DNA from: an uncultured Verrucomicrobiota bacterium
GTDB lineage: Bacteria; Verrucomicrobiota; Verrucomicrobiia; Limisphaerales; UBA9464
Direction: 5' to 3'
NCBI GenBank assembly: GCA_903922605.1
Contig: CAIXUG010000077.1
Coordinates: 19,959-83,958, forward strand
Length of the DNA stretch: 64,000 nt
Part shown: positions 43,483 through 55,045 of the stretch, one piece after another
Layout of the letters: each line of letters opens with the position of its first letter
How positions within the stretch are numbered: the stretch's first letter is position 1
The notes under the pieces: model-generated
Databases searched by the model: none
The model's input: the letters and a program-made list of their open reading frames with translations, nothing else
Told to the model about the DNA's origin: nothing
Made by a program: the position numbers and the translations under genes

Positions 43483-44535
43483 CTAGAGAGCCTTCGCCAC
43501 GTCCTTGGCGAAGTAGGTCAGGATCAGGTCGGCACCGGCGCGTTTGATCGCCAGCAGAGACTCGTCGCGGGTTTTTACAAGATCGAGCCAGCCCTTCTCC
43601 GCCGCCGCGTGCAACTGCGCGTATTCGCCGCTCACCTGATAGGCCGCCAGCGGCAGGGACGTCGAGTCGCGCAGTTCGCGGATGATGTCCAGATACGGGC
43701 CGGCCGGCTTCACCATGAGGGCGTCCGCGCCCTCGGCCTCGTCGAGCAGGGCGTCGGCGATGGCCTCGCGGCGGTTCGCCGGGTTGAGCTGGTAGGTGCG
43801 CTTGTCGAGCGATTTGGTGCCCGCCGCGCTGGCGCTGCCCACGGCCTCGCGGAATGGTCCGTAATAGGCCGAGGCAAACTTGGCCGAGTAGGCCAGGATG
43901 CCGGTGTGACATTGCTCGGCGGCATCGAGCGCGGCGCGGATGGCGGCGACGCGGCCGTCCATCATGTCGCTCGGCGCCACGAAGTCCGCGCCGGCACCGG
44001 CGTGCAGCACCGACATCTGGGCGAGCACATGGAGGGTGGCGTCATTGTCCACGTCGCCCCCGTCGGGGGTGAGGATGCCGTCGTGGCCATGAGTGGTGTA
44101 AGGGTCGAGGGCGATGTCGGTGAAAATCACCAACCCGGGTACAGTGGCCTTCACTGCGCGCACGGCGCGGAGGACGAGGCAATCGGGATTCAGCGCCTCG
44201 GTGCCATTGTGATTTTTCAATGCCGCCGGAGTCACCGGAAACAGCGCGATGCCGCGCACCCCGAGCGACTGGAGTTCGCGGCATTCGGCCACGAGATCCG
44301 TCAGGTTCAGACGGAAGACGCCCGGCATGGAGCCGATCGGCTCGGGCGCGCCCTCGCCGTCTTTGACGAAGAGGGGAGCGATCAGGTCGGCCGCCACGAG
44401 CCGCGTCTCCTGCACGAGTTCGCGGATGGCGGCGGTGCGGCGCAGGCGGCGCAGACGTACGACGGGCAGCGGAACGGTTTGCACGGCGTGCAAGCTAGCG
44501 GGTGCAGGGCGATGAGGCGAGTTTCGGTTCTTCAA
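43483..44535 (-). CDS. hemB: delta-aminolevulinic acid dehydratase HemB
   Basis: 350 residues. HemB condenses two aminolevulinates to porphobilinogen in haem synthesis. The Schiff-base lysines are in YSAKFASAYYGPF and LMVKPAGPYLD. The metal loop reads DIALDPYTTHGHDG with Asp in place of Cys, which marks the magnesium-dependent, zinc-independent class. DFVAPSDMMDGR is also typical. About 30 extra residues precede the conserved MPGV/RRTAAIRELV start, so a later start is possible. A repeat element fills the space downstream in the other direction. Confidence 0.93.
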   Translation of the reverse strand: MKNRNSPHRPAPASLHAVQTVPLPVVRLRRLRRTAAIRELVQETRLVAADLIAPLFVKDGEGAPEPIGSMPGVFRLNLTDLVAECRELQSLGVRGIALFPVTPAALKNHNGTEALNPDCLVLRAVRAVKATVPGLVIFTDIALDPYTTHGHDGILTPDGGDVDNDATLHVLAQMSVLHAGAGADFVAPSDMMDGRVAAIRAALDAAEQCHTGILAYSAKFASAYYGPFREAVGSASAAGTKSLDKRTYQLNPANRREAIADALLDEAEGADALMVKPAGPYLDIIRELRDSTSLPLAAYQVSGEYAQLHAAAEKGWLDLVKTRDESLLAIKRAGADLILTYFAKDVAKAL

Positions 44536-44536
44536 C

Positions 44537-44648
44537 GTGCCGCCGGCATCTTGCCGGCAGGGGCCACCCGAGGCCGAGGGTGCGGGGGCCGCCGTGGGAG
44601 GCCGCGTGGCCTTTGGATGCGTCGCCGCCAGCGGGACGCTGGCAGCAC
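44537..44648. repeat. 112-bp palindromic element, GTGCCGCCGGCATCTTGCC type
   Basis: The left end GTGCCGCCGGCATCTTGCCG and the inverse of the right end GTGCTGCCAGCGTCCCGCTG agree at most positions, so the element is a diverged inverted repeat. The centre is GC-rich. It starts directly at the hemB start codon region (44535), so the hemB promoter must be inside it. Confidence 0.6.
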
Positions 44649-44674
44649 ATTGTTGCGATAGTGCTGAAGGAATT

Positions 44675-46168
44675 TCAGGACTTGGGAATGACGTTCAGCC
44701 AGTAGTAGCCCACGGGATGCAGCAACGGTCGCCCATTGGCGCTCCGGACGCCGGGCAGCTTCAGCTCGTGAACGTGGCCGGGCACAAGGTCGGTATGGAT
44801 CAACACGTGCAGGCCGTCGGATGAAACATCAATCGACTTGATGGCCGGCTTGGTCTGGTCCACCTCGGGAGAGCCATATTCGGCGCGGTAAACATAGGTG
44901 AAGGTCTCGTAGGCGTACGATTCAAGCTTGGCCGCCGTAAGCGTATCCACCGGCTCCGTGAAGGTGAGCATGAAGCCGTCTCGCTGGACCCGCATGTGCT
45001 GGATCTCGAACGGCGTCTTGCCGCTCCATTCCAGCCGTTGCAGCGCGAAGGGCTGACCGCCGCGCGCGCCCCAACCGCGGTCCGTGCCACCCACGAAGAG
45101 CACGCCTTCGGGGCACATTTCCAAGCTGAGCGAACCTGAGGCAAGCCCCTCGCGGAACGGGAAGCACGCGCCCTGATACACGCCGTCGATCTCCTCCAGA
45201 TCGGCCCGCATCACCGTGCTCCAGGTCTGGTCACCGACGAAGAGCTGGTTGGTGAACGGACCGAATTTTCCGGCCGTGAAGTCATTCTGTATGCCGCTCG
45301 CGCTCTGGCCCATTTTCTGGTAGGGAAACGCGATCACGGGCGGCACAAATTCGGGCATCTTTTTCCATTCGGTGGCGATGCGGCTGTTGCTCAGCGGATC
45401 GGCCGGACGCGCGCCGAGGTTGGGGGCCAGCGAATACCATTTGTTGCCCTGCGGATTGCCCATGAAGCCGCCGGGTTTGAGGTGTTTCAACCAACAGGTG
45501 CCATTCCATGGCCCCTGGTTATCCGTGTAGAACATCTCGCCGACCGAGTTGGTGGCCACGCCGCCGGGCGAACGCAGGCCGCTGCACGTCGGGATGACCT
45601 CGCCCTTGGGCGTGACCCGCAGGCACCAACCCCGGAACTCCGTCTCACTCGTGAACGATCCGGTCAGGCACAGGGTGACCCAGATGTTGCCCTCGCGGTC
45701 GGGCTTCGAGCCGAAGGCGTATTCGTGATAGTCGCCGGTGATACCCCAGCCGTCGGCCACGGTTTCAAACACGTCCGCACGGTCGTCACCATCCGTATCG
45801 CGCAGCCGCGACACCTCGCCGCGCTGGGTGACGTAAAACCAGCCATCGCCAAGCGTGGAAAGTCCGAGCACCTCGTGCAGGCCCGAGGCGTAGCGGGTGA
45901 ATTTCACCGTGGCCGGCTTCGGCTCCTTCCCAAACGCCCCGTCCACGAAATAGATCTCCCCGAGCCGGGTGGAAACGGCGAGGCGCTGCTGGCCGAATCG
46001 TTGAATGGCCCCGGCCTCCAGAGTCACGCCTTCCGGAATCGGCACGGTGACGAGCGGGTAATACTCCGCCTCCTCGTCCGCCTTGCCGGCGGCAAATAGC
46101 GAGGCGGTGGTCAGCGTCAGGCCCAAGGCCGTCGCGAGCGGGGAAAACAGGGAAAACAGTCGTTTCAT
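44675..46168 (-). CDS. exported membrane-bound-dehydrogenase-like propeller protein
   Basis: 497 residues with a signal peptide (SPLATALGLTLTTASLFA). The mature part is a six-bladed propeller of the kind found in PQQ sugar dehydrogenases and large Planctomycetota/Verrucomicrobiota dehydrogenase proteins: GLHEVLGLSTLGDGWFYVTQRGEV, RDTDGDDRADVFETV, GLRSPGGVATNSVGEMFYTDNQGPW. A C-terminal beta domain (about 395-490) follows. Haem is absent, but the upstream gene 19 bases away encodes a five-haem protein and is surely co-transcribed. Substrate and cofactor are unknown. Confidence 0.82.
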   Translation of the reverse strand: MKRLFSLFSPLATALGLTLTTASLFAAGKADEEAEYYPLVTVPIPEGVTLEAGAIQRFGQQRLAVSTRLGEIYFVDGAFGKEPKPATVKFTRYASGLHEVLGLSTLGDGWFYVTQRGEVSRLRDTDGDDRADVFETVADGWGITGDYHEYAFGSKPDREGNIWVTLCLTGSFTSETEFRGWCLRVTPKGEVIPTCSGLRSPGGVATNSVGEMFYTDNQGPWNGTCWLKHLKPGGFMGNPQGNKWYSLAPNLGARPADPLSNSRIATEWKKMPEFVPPVIAFPYQKMGQSASGIQNDFTAGKFGPFTNQLFVGDQTWSTVMRADLEEIDGVYQGACFPFREGLASGSLSLEMCPEGVLFVGGTDRGWGARGGQPFALQRLEWSGKTPFEIQHMRVQRDGFMLTFTEPVDTLTAAKLESYAYETFTYVYRAEYGSPEVDQTKPAIKSIDVSSDGLHVLIHTDLVPGHVHELKLPGVRSANGRPLLHPVGYYWLNVIPKS

Positions 46169-46187
46169 AGTCGTATCCTTTGCCGCC

Positions 46188-48938
46188 TCACCACGTCATT
46201 TCCTCGACGAATTGCCCGGTGGCTTCCACCGGCACTCGGAGTTCCTTTTGAGCGATCACCGGTTGGCCGCCACCCCGGAACCGGAGCTTCAGCCTGCCAT
46301 CCACCGTGTAAGTGCCGTCCGGATTGGCCTGAATCTCACCTGCGGCCGCGCGGAACCAGAGGTGCCCTGCCGGCGGGGTGCCACTGAGGCGGAAAGTGCG
46401 CACGAGCGTCACATCCACGTCCGCCACCTTGGGCACGATGGAGTCTTCCACCAGGAGCCCACCCATACCGTAGCGGAAGGCAGGACGGCGTTTGTCATCC
46501 AGCGTGTAGCCATGGAACTGCCAGCCCGGGGAGCGTCCCTTCACAGCGGTCGGCCAGGCGGCATCGGCCCGGTCGAGCACCGCAAACGCCGGCCCTTCCG
46601 GCAGCCGCACGATATGGTCGCCCAGCGGAGGTTCGTAGCCGACTCCACGGTCCGTGCTGTGCCGCGAGGCGTCGATGAACGCGCCCTGCCAGATCATGGC
46701 GAGCCGGACCTGGTTGGCGTCAAAGGCGAGGCTCGCGTGTTCGGGGTAGCCGACGCCGATGGCGCGCGAACCGGCCCCTTCGATGAAGTTGCGGTAGATC
46801 ACCGCCTCTTTATCCACCAGGAGTTCCTTGGTGGCCCGGACCAGGCCCAGCGGCACCTCGGCCATGGCCCCGTCCGCCAACCATGCCCAGATGGCGCGGA
46901 TCTGCACGTCGGTGTCACCCGCGAGGATGCTTGTGTTCACGGCCTTGCCCTCCGGCCAGAAGCTGGGCATGCGCGTGCCCGGTCGCAGGGCCGCCGGGTC
47001 GGGCAGATAGCGGCGGAACCAGTCCCATTTCAGCCGTTCGTGCATCCGGTCGAGGCCAAGCGCGGGAATGCCCAGCGAGGCGAAGTTGCCGAAGGTGTGG
47101 CAGGCGATGCAGCTCAGGCCGTCACGACCGACCAGCTTGTGTCCGAACTTCGCGTCCCGCTCCGTGAGGGCAGGGGCGGGAGCTGCGCCCGGTTGTGAGT
47201 CTGCCTGATCGAAGGCGTCTGCCAGCGCGCCGACGTTGGCCGGGCCGAACACAGGCATTCGGGTGGCCATATACGGGCGGACTTTCACGCCTTCGCCCAG
47301 CACGCGGGCGGACCACGTCGGCTGCAGCTTGGCCCCGACCGCGTTCAGGTGAGGGGGCAGGCGGCCTTCCTCACCGAGATCCGCCTCGCCGACGATATGG
47401 AACCACGCATCACGGCCGGTTGCGGCCGGGCCGCCGATGCCGTCCCGCGAATGGCAGGCGAAGCAGCTCAGGCGGGTCATGGTGGTCGCGATCTGCCGGG
47501 CGGGCATCAACGGCGTGCCCAGCAAGGCGGCTTTGGTCACGGTACGGCGCAGGGCGGCGCGTTGGGCCGCGTTCAGGCTGTATTTGGGCGCCCCGGCGGG
47601 GACCGCGTCGGCCAGACAGCCAGCAGTGAGGCGGGAGGCCAGTTCCGAGAGCGGTTTGGCCGGCTTGGCGGCCATCTCGGACACCTGGTGGCAGGCGACG
47701 CAGTTGAGCTTGGAAAACCATTCACGACCTTTCGCCGCCTTGGCCGCATCGACGGCAAATGCCGCATATCCCAGCGGGCGCATGGGCACGCCGATCCGCT
47801 TGAGCGCGGAGGCCGGAATCGGCTGCCGGGTAAAGCCGGGACCGGCCCAGCGCACCTTGAACTCGAACCCGGCACCGTTCTGGTAGAAGCGCACCTCCAG
47901 GCCGTGCAGCCCCTTGGTGAGCTTGATCTTGCCCTGCTTTTCCACGGGGGCGTGGTCGCCGTCGTTGTCCACGATGCGCTTGCCGTCCACGTCGAGCACC
48001 GTGCCGTCGTCCGACTCGGTCGAGAAGGTGTATTCACCGTCGGCCGGCGCCTCGATCAGGCCCGTGAAACGCAGGCCGAAGCTCTCTTTGCGCTGGGCCA
48101 GCGTCGCGGTCAGTTCCGGGGTGTCGCCGGAGGCCTTGGGCTTCAGTTTGTCGAAATCGGCGCAGCCGCCGAACGACGATTCGTAATACTCCCACTTGAG
48201 GCCGGCGATGGTGGCGCCCGTCTGCTGGGTACCCTGGAGTTCCGGCACCTGGGCCCGGAGCAGGTAGGTCGCCAGCGCCTGGGCGTCGCCCGCGTTCAGA
48301 TTGAGCGAAGGCATCCGGCCGCCCGGGTGCAGCTTCACCGGATCCTGCAGGAACCGGGCGAGCTCGGTGACGAAATACTTATGTGCCAGATCGCCGAGCG
48401 GGATGGCTTCGCTGACCGCACGTTCGAAGACGGCGGGCGTCACGCCTTCCGGTCGGACCTCCGGTGCGTGACACGCCACGCACCCGATGGAATGGAACAG
48501 CTCACGACCCTGCTGGATGCGGGCCGGGTCCGCCGAGGAACCTTCGGCCTCACCCGCCGGCTGCTGGGAGATCAGGAAGTGAACGAGGGTGTCGGCGGCA
48601 TCCGCGCGCTCCGCCGCCGGAATGCCGGCGAACAGGTCGGGCATGGCCGATCCGGGCTTGGTGGCCTCGTGATTCAGGAGCCAGGAACCCAGCCATTGTG
48701 GCGTCAGGCGCAGGCCGGCGGCGCCCAGCAATGGGGCCGAGCGGGAGGCGAGGCGTTTGGCGATTTCCGGCGAGGCCGAGTGGCAGGCGATGCAGTTCAG
48801 ATCGCCGAGCAGCATCTCGCCTTCATCCACGCCGGGCGGAAGCACGAGCGGCCCGGCGAAACCATCGCCGCGCACCGGGTTGCCGAGCGCGAGCGCCAGC
48901 AGGCCGAGGCCCGCAAACCATAGCCGAAAGGGGAACAT
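46188..48938 (-). CDS. five-haem c-type cytochrome with PA14 domain
   Basis: 916 residues from the ATG at 48936-48938, giving a signal peptide (FRLWFAGLGLLALALGNPVRGD). Five CxxCH haem sites are visible: CIACH (49-53), CVACH (about 153), CVACH (about 412), CFACH (about 492) and CIACH (about 609). A PA14 domain lies between the second and third sites (about 236-376, with SFGLRFTGLIEAPADGEYTF and SDDGTVLDVDGKRIVDNDG). The C-terminal 300 residues are beta-rich. PA14 often binds carbohydrate, so the protein may bring an oxidase to a polysaccharide. It is followed by the dehydrogenase-like gene in one unit. Confidence 0.87.
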   Translation of the reverse strand: MFPFRLWFAGLGLLALALGNPVRGDGFAGPLVLPPGVDEGEMLLGDLNCIACHSASPEIAKRLASRSAPLLGAAGLRLTPQWLGSWLLNHEATKPGSAMPDLFAGIPAAERADAADTLVHFLISQQPAGEAEGSSADPARIQQGRELFHSIGCVACHAPEVRPEGVTPAVFERAVSEAIPLGDLAHKYFVTELARFLQDPVKLHPGGRMPSLNLNAGDAQALATYLLRAQVPELQGTQQTGATIAGLKWEYYESSFGGCADFDKLKPKASGDTPELTATLAQRKESFGLRFTGLIEAPADGEYTFSTESDDGTVLDVDGKRIVDNDGDHAPVEKQGKIKLTKGLHGLEVRFYQNGAGFEFKVRWAGPGFTRQPIPASALKRIGVPMRPLGYAAFAVDAAKAAKGREWFSKLNCVACHQVSEMAAKPAKPLSELASRLTAGCLADAVPAGAPKYSLNAAQRAALRRTVTKAALLGTPLMPARQIATTMTRLSCFACHSRDGIGGPAATGRDAWFHIVGEADLGEEGRLPPHLNAVGAKLQPTWSARVLGEGVKVRPYMATRMPVFGPANVGALADAFDQADSQPGAAPAPALTERDAKFGHKLVGRDGLSCIACHTFGNFASLGIPALGLDRMHERLKWDWFRRYLPDPAALRPGTRMPSFWPEGKAVNTSILAGDTDVQIRAIWAWLADGAMAEVPLGLVRATKELLVDKEAVIYRNFIEGAGSRAIGVGYPEHASLAFDANQVRLAMIWQGAFIDASRHSTDRGVGYEPPLGDHIVRLPEGPAFAVLDRADAAWPTAVKGRSPGWQFHGYTLDDKRRPAFRYGMGGLLVEDSIVPKVADVDVTLVRTFRLSGTPPAGHLWFRAAAGEIQANPDGTYTVDGRLKLRFRGGGQPVIAQKELRVPVEATGQFVEEMTW

Positions 48939-49096
48939 GACCCGCGTCGGACGTGCCGGTCGGCCGGCAAATTCAGCGGATGCATCGGGCCGGACCCGAC
49001 GTGGCTGGCGGTAAAATACGGAGGGAGTCACGCGCCGATATTTGCCCGCCCGAATGGGTGCTGGCCAACCAGAACCGGTAAAAATCTGAGGGGGGA

Positions 49097-49167
49097 AGTA
49101 ATCAGTGATCAGTAAGACAGTCATCAGTGAGCGGAGGGGTTTGGTTCACTGATCACTGCTTCACTGA

Positions 49168-49182
<15 letters not shown>
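49097..49182. repeat. long hairpin of AGTAATCAGTGATCAGT words, overlapping recG end
   Basis: The left arm (49098-49132) is AATCAGTGATCAGTAAGACAGTCATCAGTGA wording and the right arm (49145-49180) its inverse. They can pair over about 35 bases with a few mismatches. The last codons and stop of recG (VSNQ, stop) lie in the right arm. Relatives are at 54198-54284 and 55390-55410. Confidence 0.75.
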
Positions 49183-51420
<2,238 letters not shown>

Positions 51421-51461
51421 TCGACCTTGACGTCCCGCGTCCCTCCGCGTGTCCTCTGCGG

Positions 51462-52781
51462 GTGCAATTCCCGAAACGTCTCGTGCCTGCCTTGGCCGGT
51501 CTGATTTTCGCCACCGCCACAGTTTTTGCCGGCCCCCTTGAAGACTATGTCAATGCGCCCGACGCGTCTTTCAACTGGAAGCGCAACGAGCAGAAGGCCC
51601 TGCCGCACGCGACGATGACGCACCTCGAACTGGTGTCCCAGACGTGGCACGGCCAGTTCTGGAGTCATCACATGCTGGTGGTGCGGCCCGAGAAGCTCAC
51701 GCATCCCGAGATTGCCTTGCTGTTTGTCACCGGCGGCGGTTACGGCGCGCCCGATGACAAGGAGGCCGAACGCTTCAATCTTATCGCCCAGCGCGCGGGG
51801 GCCATCGCGGCGATCATCACCAAGACGCCCAACCAGCCCCTCTACGACGGACGGACCGAGGACGCCCTGATCGCCTACACCTTCGTCCAGTTCCTCAAGA
51901 CCGGCGACAAGACCTGGCCGCTGCTCTTCCCGATGGTGAAGAGCGCCGTCCGTGGCATGGACACCGTCCAGCAGTTCGCACAGAAGGAATGGGGGCAGGA
52001 CGTGAAGCAGTTCGTCATCTCCGGCGCGAGCAAGCGAGGCTGGACCACCTGGCTCACCGGCGCGACCGACACGCGGGTCAAGGCCATCGCCCCGATGGTC
52101 ATCGACATGCTCAACATGAAGAAGCAGCTCGACTGGACCGGCAAGATGTACGGCCGCCAGAGCGAAGAGATCAACGACTACACCGAGGTGCACCTCGACA
52201 CCCGCGACGACGAGCCGATGCGGCAGCTTCGCTCCTGGGTTGATCCTTACGCCTATCGCGCCCGGTACACCATGCCCAAGCTGCTGCTGCTCGGCAGCAA
52301 CGACCCCTATTGGGTCGTCGATTCCCTGCGCAACTACTGGGATGATCTGCCCGCCCAGAAGGTGGTCTTCCAGACGCCCAATGCAGGGCACGACCTCGGT
52401 GGCGGCAAGGATGCCATCGTCACTTTGGCGAACTGGTTCGCGCAGGTCGCCAACAACGATCCATTGCCGGACGTCGGCTGGAAGCTGCGGGACGGAGCCA
52501 ATGGCCCGGCGGGCATCGACGTGACGGTGAACCGTCCGGCCAAGGCGATCCGCCTATGGACGGCCCACTCGAAGGACCGCGACTTCCGCGACGACAAGTG
52601 GACCAGCCGGGAACTGCCCCTGGGTGCCGACCACCAATCCGCCCACGCCGACGTGGAGAAGCCGGCCGCCGGGTTCGACGCCTTCTTCGCCGAGATCGAG
52701 CTGCCCACACCGCAAGGCGACACCTACAAGCTCTCCACCCAGGCTCAGGTGGTTCCAGATTTCGTGAACAAAAACCCCTGA
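51462..52781 (+). CDS. PhoPQ-activated pathogenicity-related (PqaA-type) alpha/beta hydrolase
   Basis: 439 residues from a GTG at 51462, chosen because it gives a clean signal peptide (FPKRLVPALAGLIFATATVFAG). The frame also extends upstream to ATGs at 51393 and 51306, but through repeat-like DNA. Family features are the oxyanion strand ALLFVTGGGYG, nucleophile Ser in VISGASKRGW, LLLGSNDPYWVVDS with the acid, and the catalytic His in PNAGHDLGGG. The family was named for a Salmonella gene controlled by PhoPQ; its substrates are unknown. The protein is probably periplasmic or secreted. It is divergent from recG. Confidence 0.87.
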   Translation: MQFPKRLVPALAGLIFATATVFAGPLEDYVNAPDASFNWKRNEQKALPHATMTHLELVSQTWHGQFWSHHMLVVRPEKLTHPEIALLFVTGGGYGAPDDKEAERFNLIAQRAGAIAAIITKTPNQPLYDGRTEDALIAYTFVQFLKTGDKTWPLLFPMVKSAVRGMDTVQQFAQKEWGQDVKQFVISGASKRGWTTWLTGATDTRVKAIAPMVIDMLNMKKQLDWTGKMYGRQSEEINDYTEVHLDTRDDEPMRQLRSWVDPYAYRARYTMPKLLLLGSNDPYWVVDSLRNYWDDLPAQKVVFQTPNAGHDLGGGKDAIVTLANWFAQVANNDPLPDVGWKLRDGANGPAGIDVTVNRPAKAIRLWTAHSKDRDFRDDKWTSRELPLGADHQSAHADVEKPAAGFDAFFAEIELPTPQGDTYKLSTQAQVVPDFVNKNP

Positions 52782-52783
52782 GA

Positions 52784-52818
52784 GTGGCGAGTCACGAGTT
52801 GCGAATTTCGAATTGGGG
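52784..52818. repeat. GAGTGGCGAGTCACGAGTTGCGAATTTCG-type repeat
   Basis: Starts three bases after the stop codon of the PqaA-like gene. It uses the same TTTCGAATT words as 26655-26703 and 62888-62952. Confidence 0.55.
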
Positions 52819-52881
52819 ACGGGGAGTCCGTTTGATGTGGCGCGTGGTGGGGAAAACCAGAAGCCGGCACCATGGGCGCGG

Positions 52882-53010
52882 TAGCGTCTTGCACTGCGGC
52901 ATTCCTCTGCCGCTTTCGACAGCCGGATGGCTCGACGATGGGCTGAGGCATGACTGCCTCTTGCCGGTAGCCCCGATCAAAGCGGTAGAGGACTACTGCA
53001 CTCCAAGACC
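52882..53010. repeat. palindromic element with AGCGTCTTG ends, copy 2
   Basis: 129 bases with ends AGCGTCTTGCACTGCGGC and CTGCACTCCAAGACCT. It aligns with the reverse complement of the element at 20789-20914, sharing for example CTTTCGACAGCCGGATGG. The 344-base space from 52782 to 53125 holds only this element and the adjoining repeat. Confidence 0.8.
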
Positions 53011-53125
53011 TCGCGGACTTTGCGGCGGGCTTTGAGTCCTGTGGCCGACTGCGATACAGCTGAGCAGGTAATCCGCGCACGCCCGGCTATGCGCGCCGGC
53101 CGTGCTGGCAGGACGTCCACGTTTC

Positions 53126-54100
53126 TCACTTCGGGTAATCGCGCCAGAGCCAGCGGAGGGAGTCGGGCAGGATCGCGCCGCCGTGGTTGCCGCTGTGCCG
53201 GCCGCCGCCGAGGACGTATTTGTAGTCGTAATCCTTGTTCTCCAGGGCGGAGGCCATGTTCAGGTTACCTTCCACCCAGTCCCAACCAGGCCGTCGGCTG
53301 CGGTTGTCATTTTCACCGTCCTGCAGGAAAATCCGGATCGGCTTCGGTTCGGCGGCGCGGATGATCTCGGGGTACTTGTTGCCGCCCCGGATGTTGGTGA
53401 AACTGCCCACGTGGGTGAGCACCTTGCGGAACTGGTCGGGCCGTTCCCAAGCGACCGTCCAAGCGCAGATGCCGCCGCTGCTGATGCCGGCGATCGCATG
53501 GCCGTCGGGATCGTCGGTGATGTTGTAGAGCTTCTTCACCTCCGGGAGGATTTCGTTGATCAGGAAGTCGGAATAGGCGGCCCCGAGCGAGTCATACTCG
53601 AAGCTGCGGTTCTGCGGCTCCGGCTGCCAGCCCCGGGGTGAGTTCGCGGGGAACTCGGCCTGCTTGAAGCCCGGGTCGATGAATACCGCGATGGTCACGG
53701 GCATTTCCTTCGCCGCGATCAGGTTGTCGAAGACGACCGGCGCCCGGAAGTCACCGTCCTCTTTGAGATAGGTGTGGCCGTCCTGGAAGACCATGAGCGC
53801 CGCTGGCTTGGCCGGGTCGTACTGCGCCGGCACGTAGATCGACCAGTGGCGGATGGTGTTCGTGAACACCTTGCTGTCCTTCCAGACATAGTCGGTGACC
53901 TTGCCATGAGGCACGCCATCCTTGCGCTGGGAATCCGGGCCGAGCGGGTATTTCACCTCCGGCTTGGGAAACTTGGTTTCGGCGCGCCGGACGTTGTTGG
54001 TTTTTGGCGGCGTGTTGGTCGCGGCCGGATTGGCGGTCTGGGCCATGGCCGAGGCCATCAGCAAAGCCATGGCCATCAACCGGATCAGGAGTGTCTTCAT
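53126..54100 (-). CDS. exported esterase of the enterochelin-esterase (Esterase_D) type
   Basis: 324 residues from the ATG at 54098-54100, with a signal peptide (TLLIRLMAMALLMASAMAQ). The mature domain is an alpha/beta hydrolase with YVPAQYDPAKPAALMVFQDG, the nucleophile Ser in GHAIAGISSGGICAW, and a final His in GGGRHSGNHGG. Proteins of this type in Verrucomicrobiota commonly sit among polysaccharide-degrading genes and act as carbohydrate esterases; the substrate here is not known. A frame extension upstream to 54196 is not supported. Confidence 0.85.
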   Translation of the reverse strand: MKTLLIRLMAMALLMASAMAQTANPAATNTPPKTNNVRRAETKFPKPEVKYPLGPDSQRKDGVPHGKVTDYVWKDSKVFTNTIRHWSIYVPAQYDPAKPAALMVFQDGHTYLKEDGDFRAPVVFDNLIAAKEMPVTIAVFIDPGFKQAEFPANSPRGWQPEPQNRSFEYDSLGAAYSDFLINEILPEVKKLYNITDDPDGHAIAGISSGGICAWTVAWERPDQFRKVLTHVGSFTNIRGGNKYPEIIRAAEPKPIRIFLQDGENDNRSRRPGWDWVEGNLNMASALENKDYDYKYVLGGGRHSGNHGGAILPDSLRWLWRDYPK

Positions 54101-54197
54101 GCGCAAGCTGGTACGGGAACGGGTTTTCGGACGCAACCGAGAAGCGGCAGCTTCAAGGAAGTCATCGGAGACCGGTGAACAGTGTCCCATGGGCAAG

Positions 54198-54284
54198 TAA
54201 TTCAGTGATCAGTAAACAGTGAGTCAGTTCCCAGCGGGTGGAAGCGTGGGGTAACTGATTACTGTTTACTGATCACTGACTCAC
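54198..54284. repeat. long hairpin of CAGTGATCAGTAAACAGT words
   Basis: Left arm 54201-54228 and right arm 54252-54282 share CAGTGATCAGTAAACAGT as an exact 18-base inverted match and continue pairing to about 27 bases. The centre is GGTGGAAGCGTGGGG. It lies between the esterase gene and the molybdoenzyme gene, just after the latter's stop codon on the minus strand. Confidence 0.8.
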
Positions 54285-54297
54285 CAGCTTCCCACCC

Positions 54298-54930
54298 TCA
54301 CGAAAACCGGTCGTTCGTCCACGGATCGGCAGTGTTCGAGTAGCCGCGCACTTCCCAGAAGCCGAGAATGTCGCGGTCCATGAAGGTGATCTCGCGGATC
54401 CATTTGGCGCCTTTCCAGGCGTAGCGCTTGGGCACGATCACGCGGGCGGGTCCGCCATGTTCGCGGGGCAGGGGTGCGCCATTCCACGAGTGGGCGATGA
54501 GCACGTCATCATCCATGAGCACATCGAGCGGGTTGTTGGTGGAATAGCCGTCGTAGCTCTTGAAGAAGACGTGCGTGGCCTTGGCCTTGGGCTTCACCAG
54601 TTCGGCCAGTGTGAAGAAGGAGACGCCTTCCCAGGCCATGTCGAACTGGCTCCAAGTCGTCACACAGTGAAAATCGCTTACGTCCTTGAACTGCGGCAGC
54701 GCGAGGAAGTCCGCCCATTTGAGCACCACGGGATTCTCCACGTGCCCGCCAATCTTCAGTTCCCAGCGTTCGGGAGGCAGCTCGGGTTTGACGCCGAGGT
54801 CGAGCACGGGGAAATTGGTGACCTGCCGCTGCCCGGGAGGCAGGCGGTCTTCGGAGCGGACCGACGGCTTTTCCGTGCCGGCCATCTTGCGGGCCCAACG
54901 TTCCTTGGCCGCGATGTAGGCTTCCTTCAT
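54298..54930 (-). CDS. sulfite-oxidase-fold molybdopterin oxidoreductase
   Basis: 210 residues from the ATG at 54928-54930; the longer frame to 54999 is less likely. The molybdenum-coordinating Cys89 is in VSDFHCVTTWS, and further family segments are WELKIGGHVENPVVL, GVSFFTLAELV, GYSTNNPLDVLMDDDVLIAHSWNG, and GGPARVIVPKRYAWKGAKWI. No signal peptide or Tat motif is visible, so it is predicted cytoplasmic, unlike MsrP. The substrate is unknown. The presence of ModA and a ModE-like regulator in the same window fits a molybdenum requirement. Confidence 0.87.
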   Translation of the reverse strand: MKEAYIAAKERWARKMAGTEKPSVRSEDRLPPGQRQVTNFPVLDLGVKPELPPERWELKIGGHVENPVVLKWADFLALPQFKDVSDFHCVTTWSQFDMAWEGVSFFTLAELVKPKAKATHVFFKSYDGYSTNNPLDVLMDDDVLIAHSWNGAPLPREHGGPARVIVPKRYAWKGAKWIREITFMDRDILGFWEVRGYSNTADPWTNDRFS

Positions 54931-54983
54931 CGGCGGAAGTGTGCGGTCGGCCCGAGGGAACGCAAGTGGACGGAGAATTAGAC

Positions 54984-55012
54984 TTGCAGCCGATTCCACC
55001 GAACGGTAAATA
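54984..55012 (+). promoter_or_regulatory. probable sigma-70-type promoter of rpmB
   Basis: TTGCAG at 54984-54989 and TAAATA at 55007-55012 are separated by 17 bases. They lie 34 bases before the rpmB start codon. No other likely promoter is seen in the gap. Confidence 0.5.
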
Positions 55013-55045
55013 CCTCGCTCCTTTACGAAGTAAGGCTAAAAATTT

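Noticed and set aside
47349..48923. Long + strand open frame within the cytochrome gene
   Set aside because: Antisense shadow; the minus strand encodes five haem motifs, a signal peptide and PA14.
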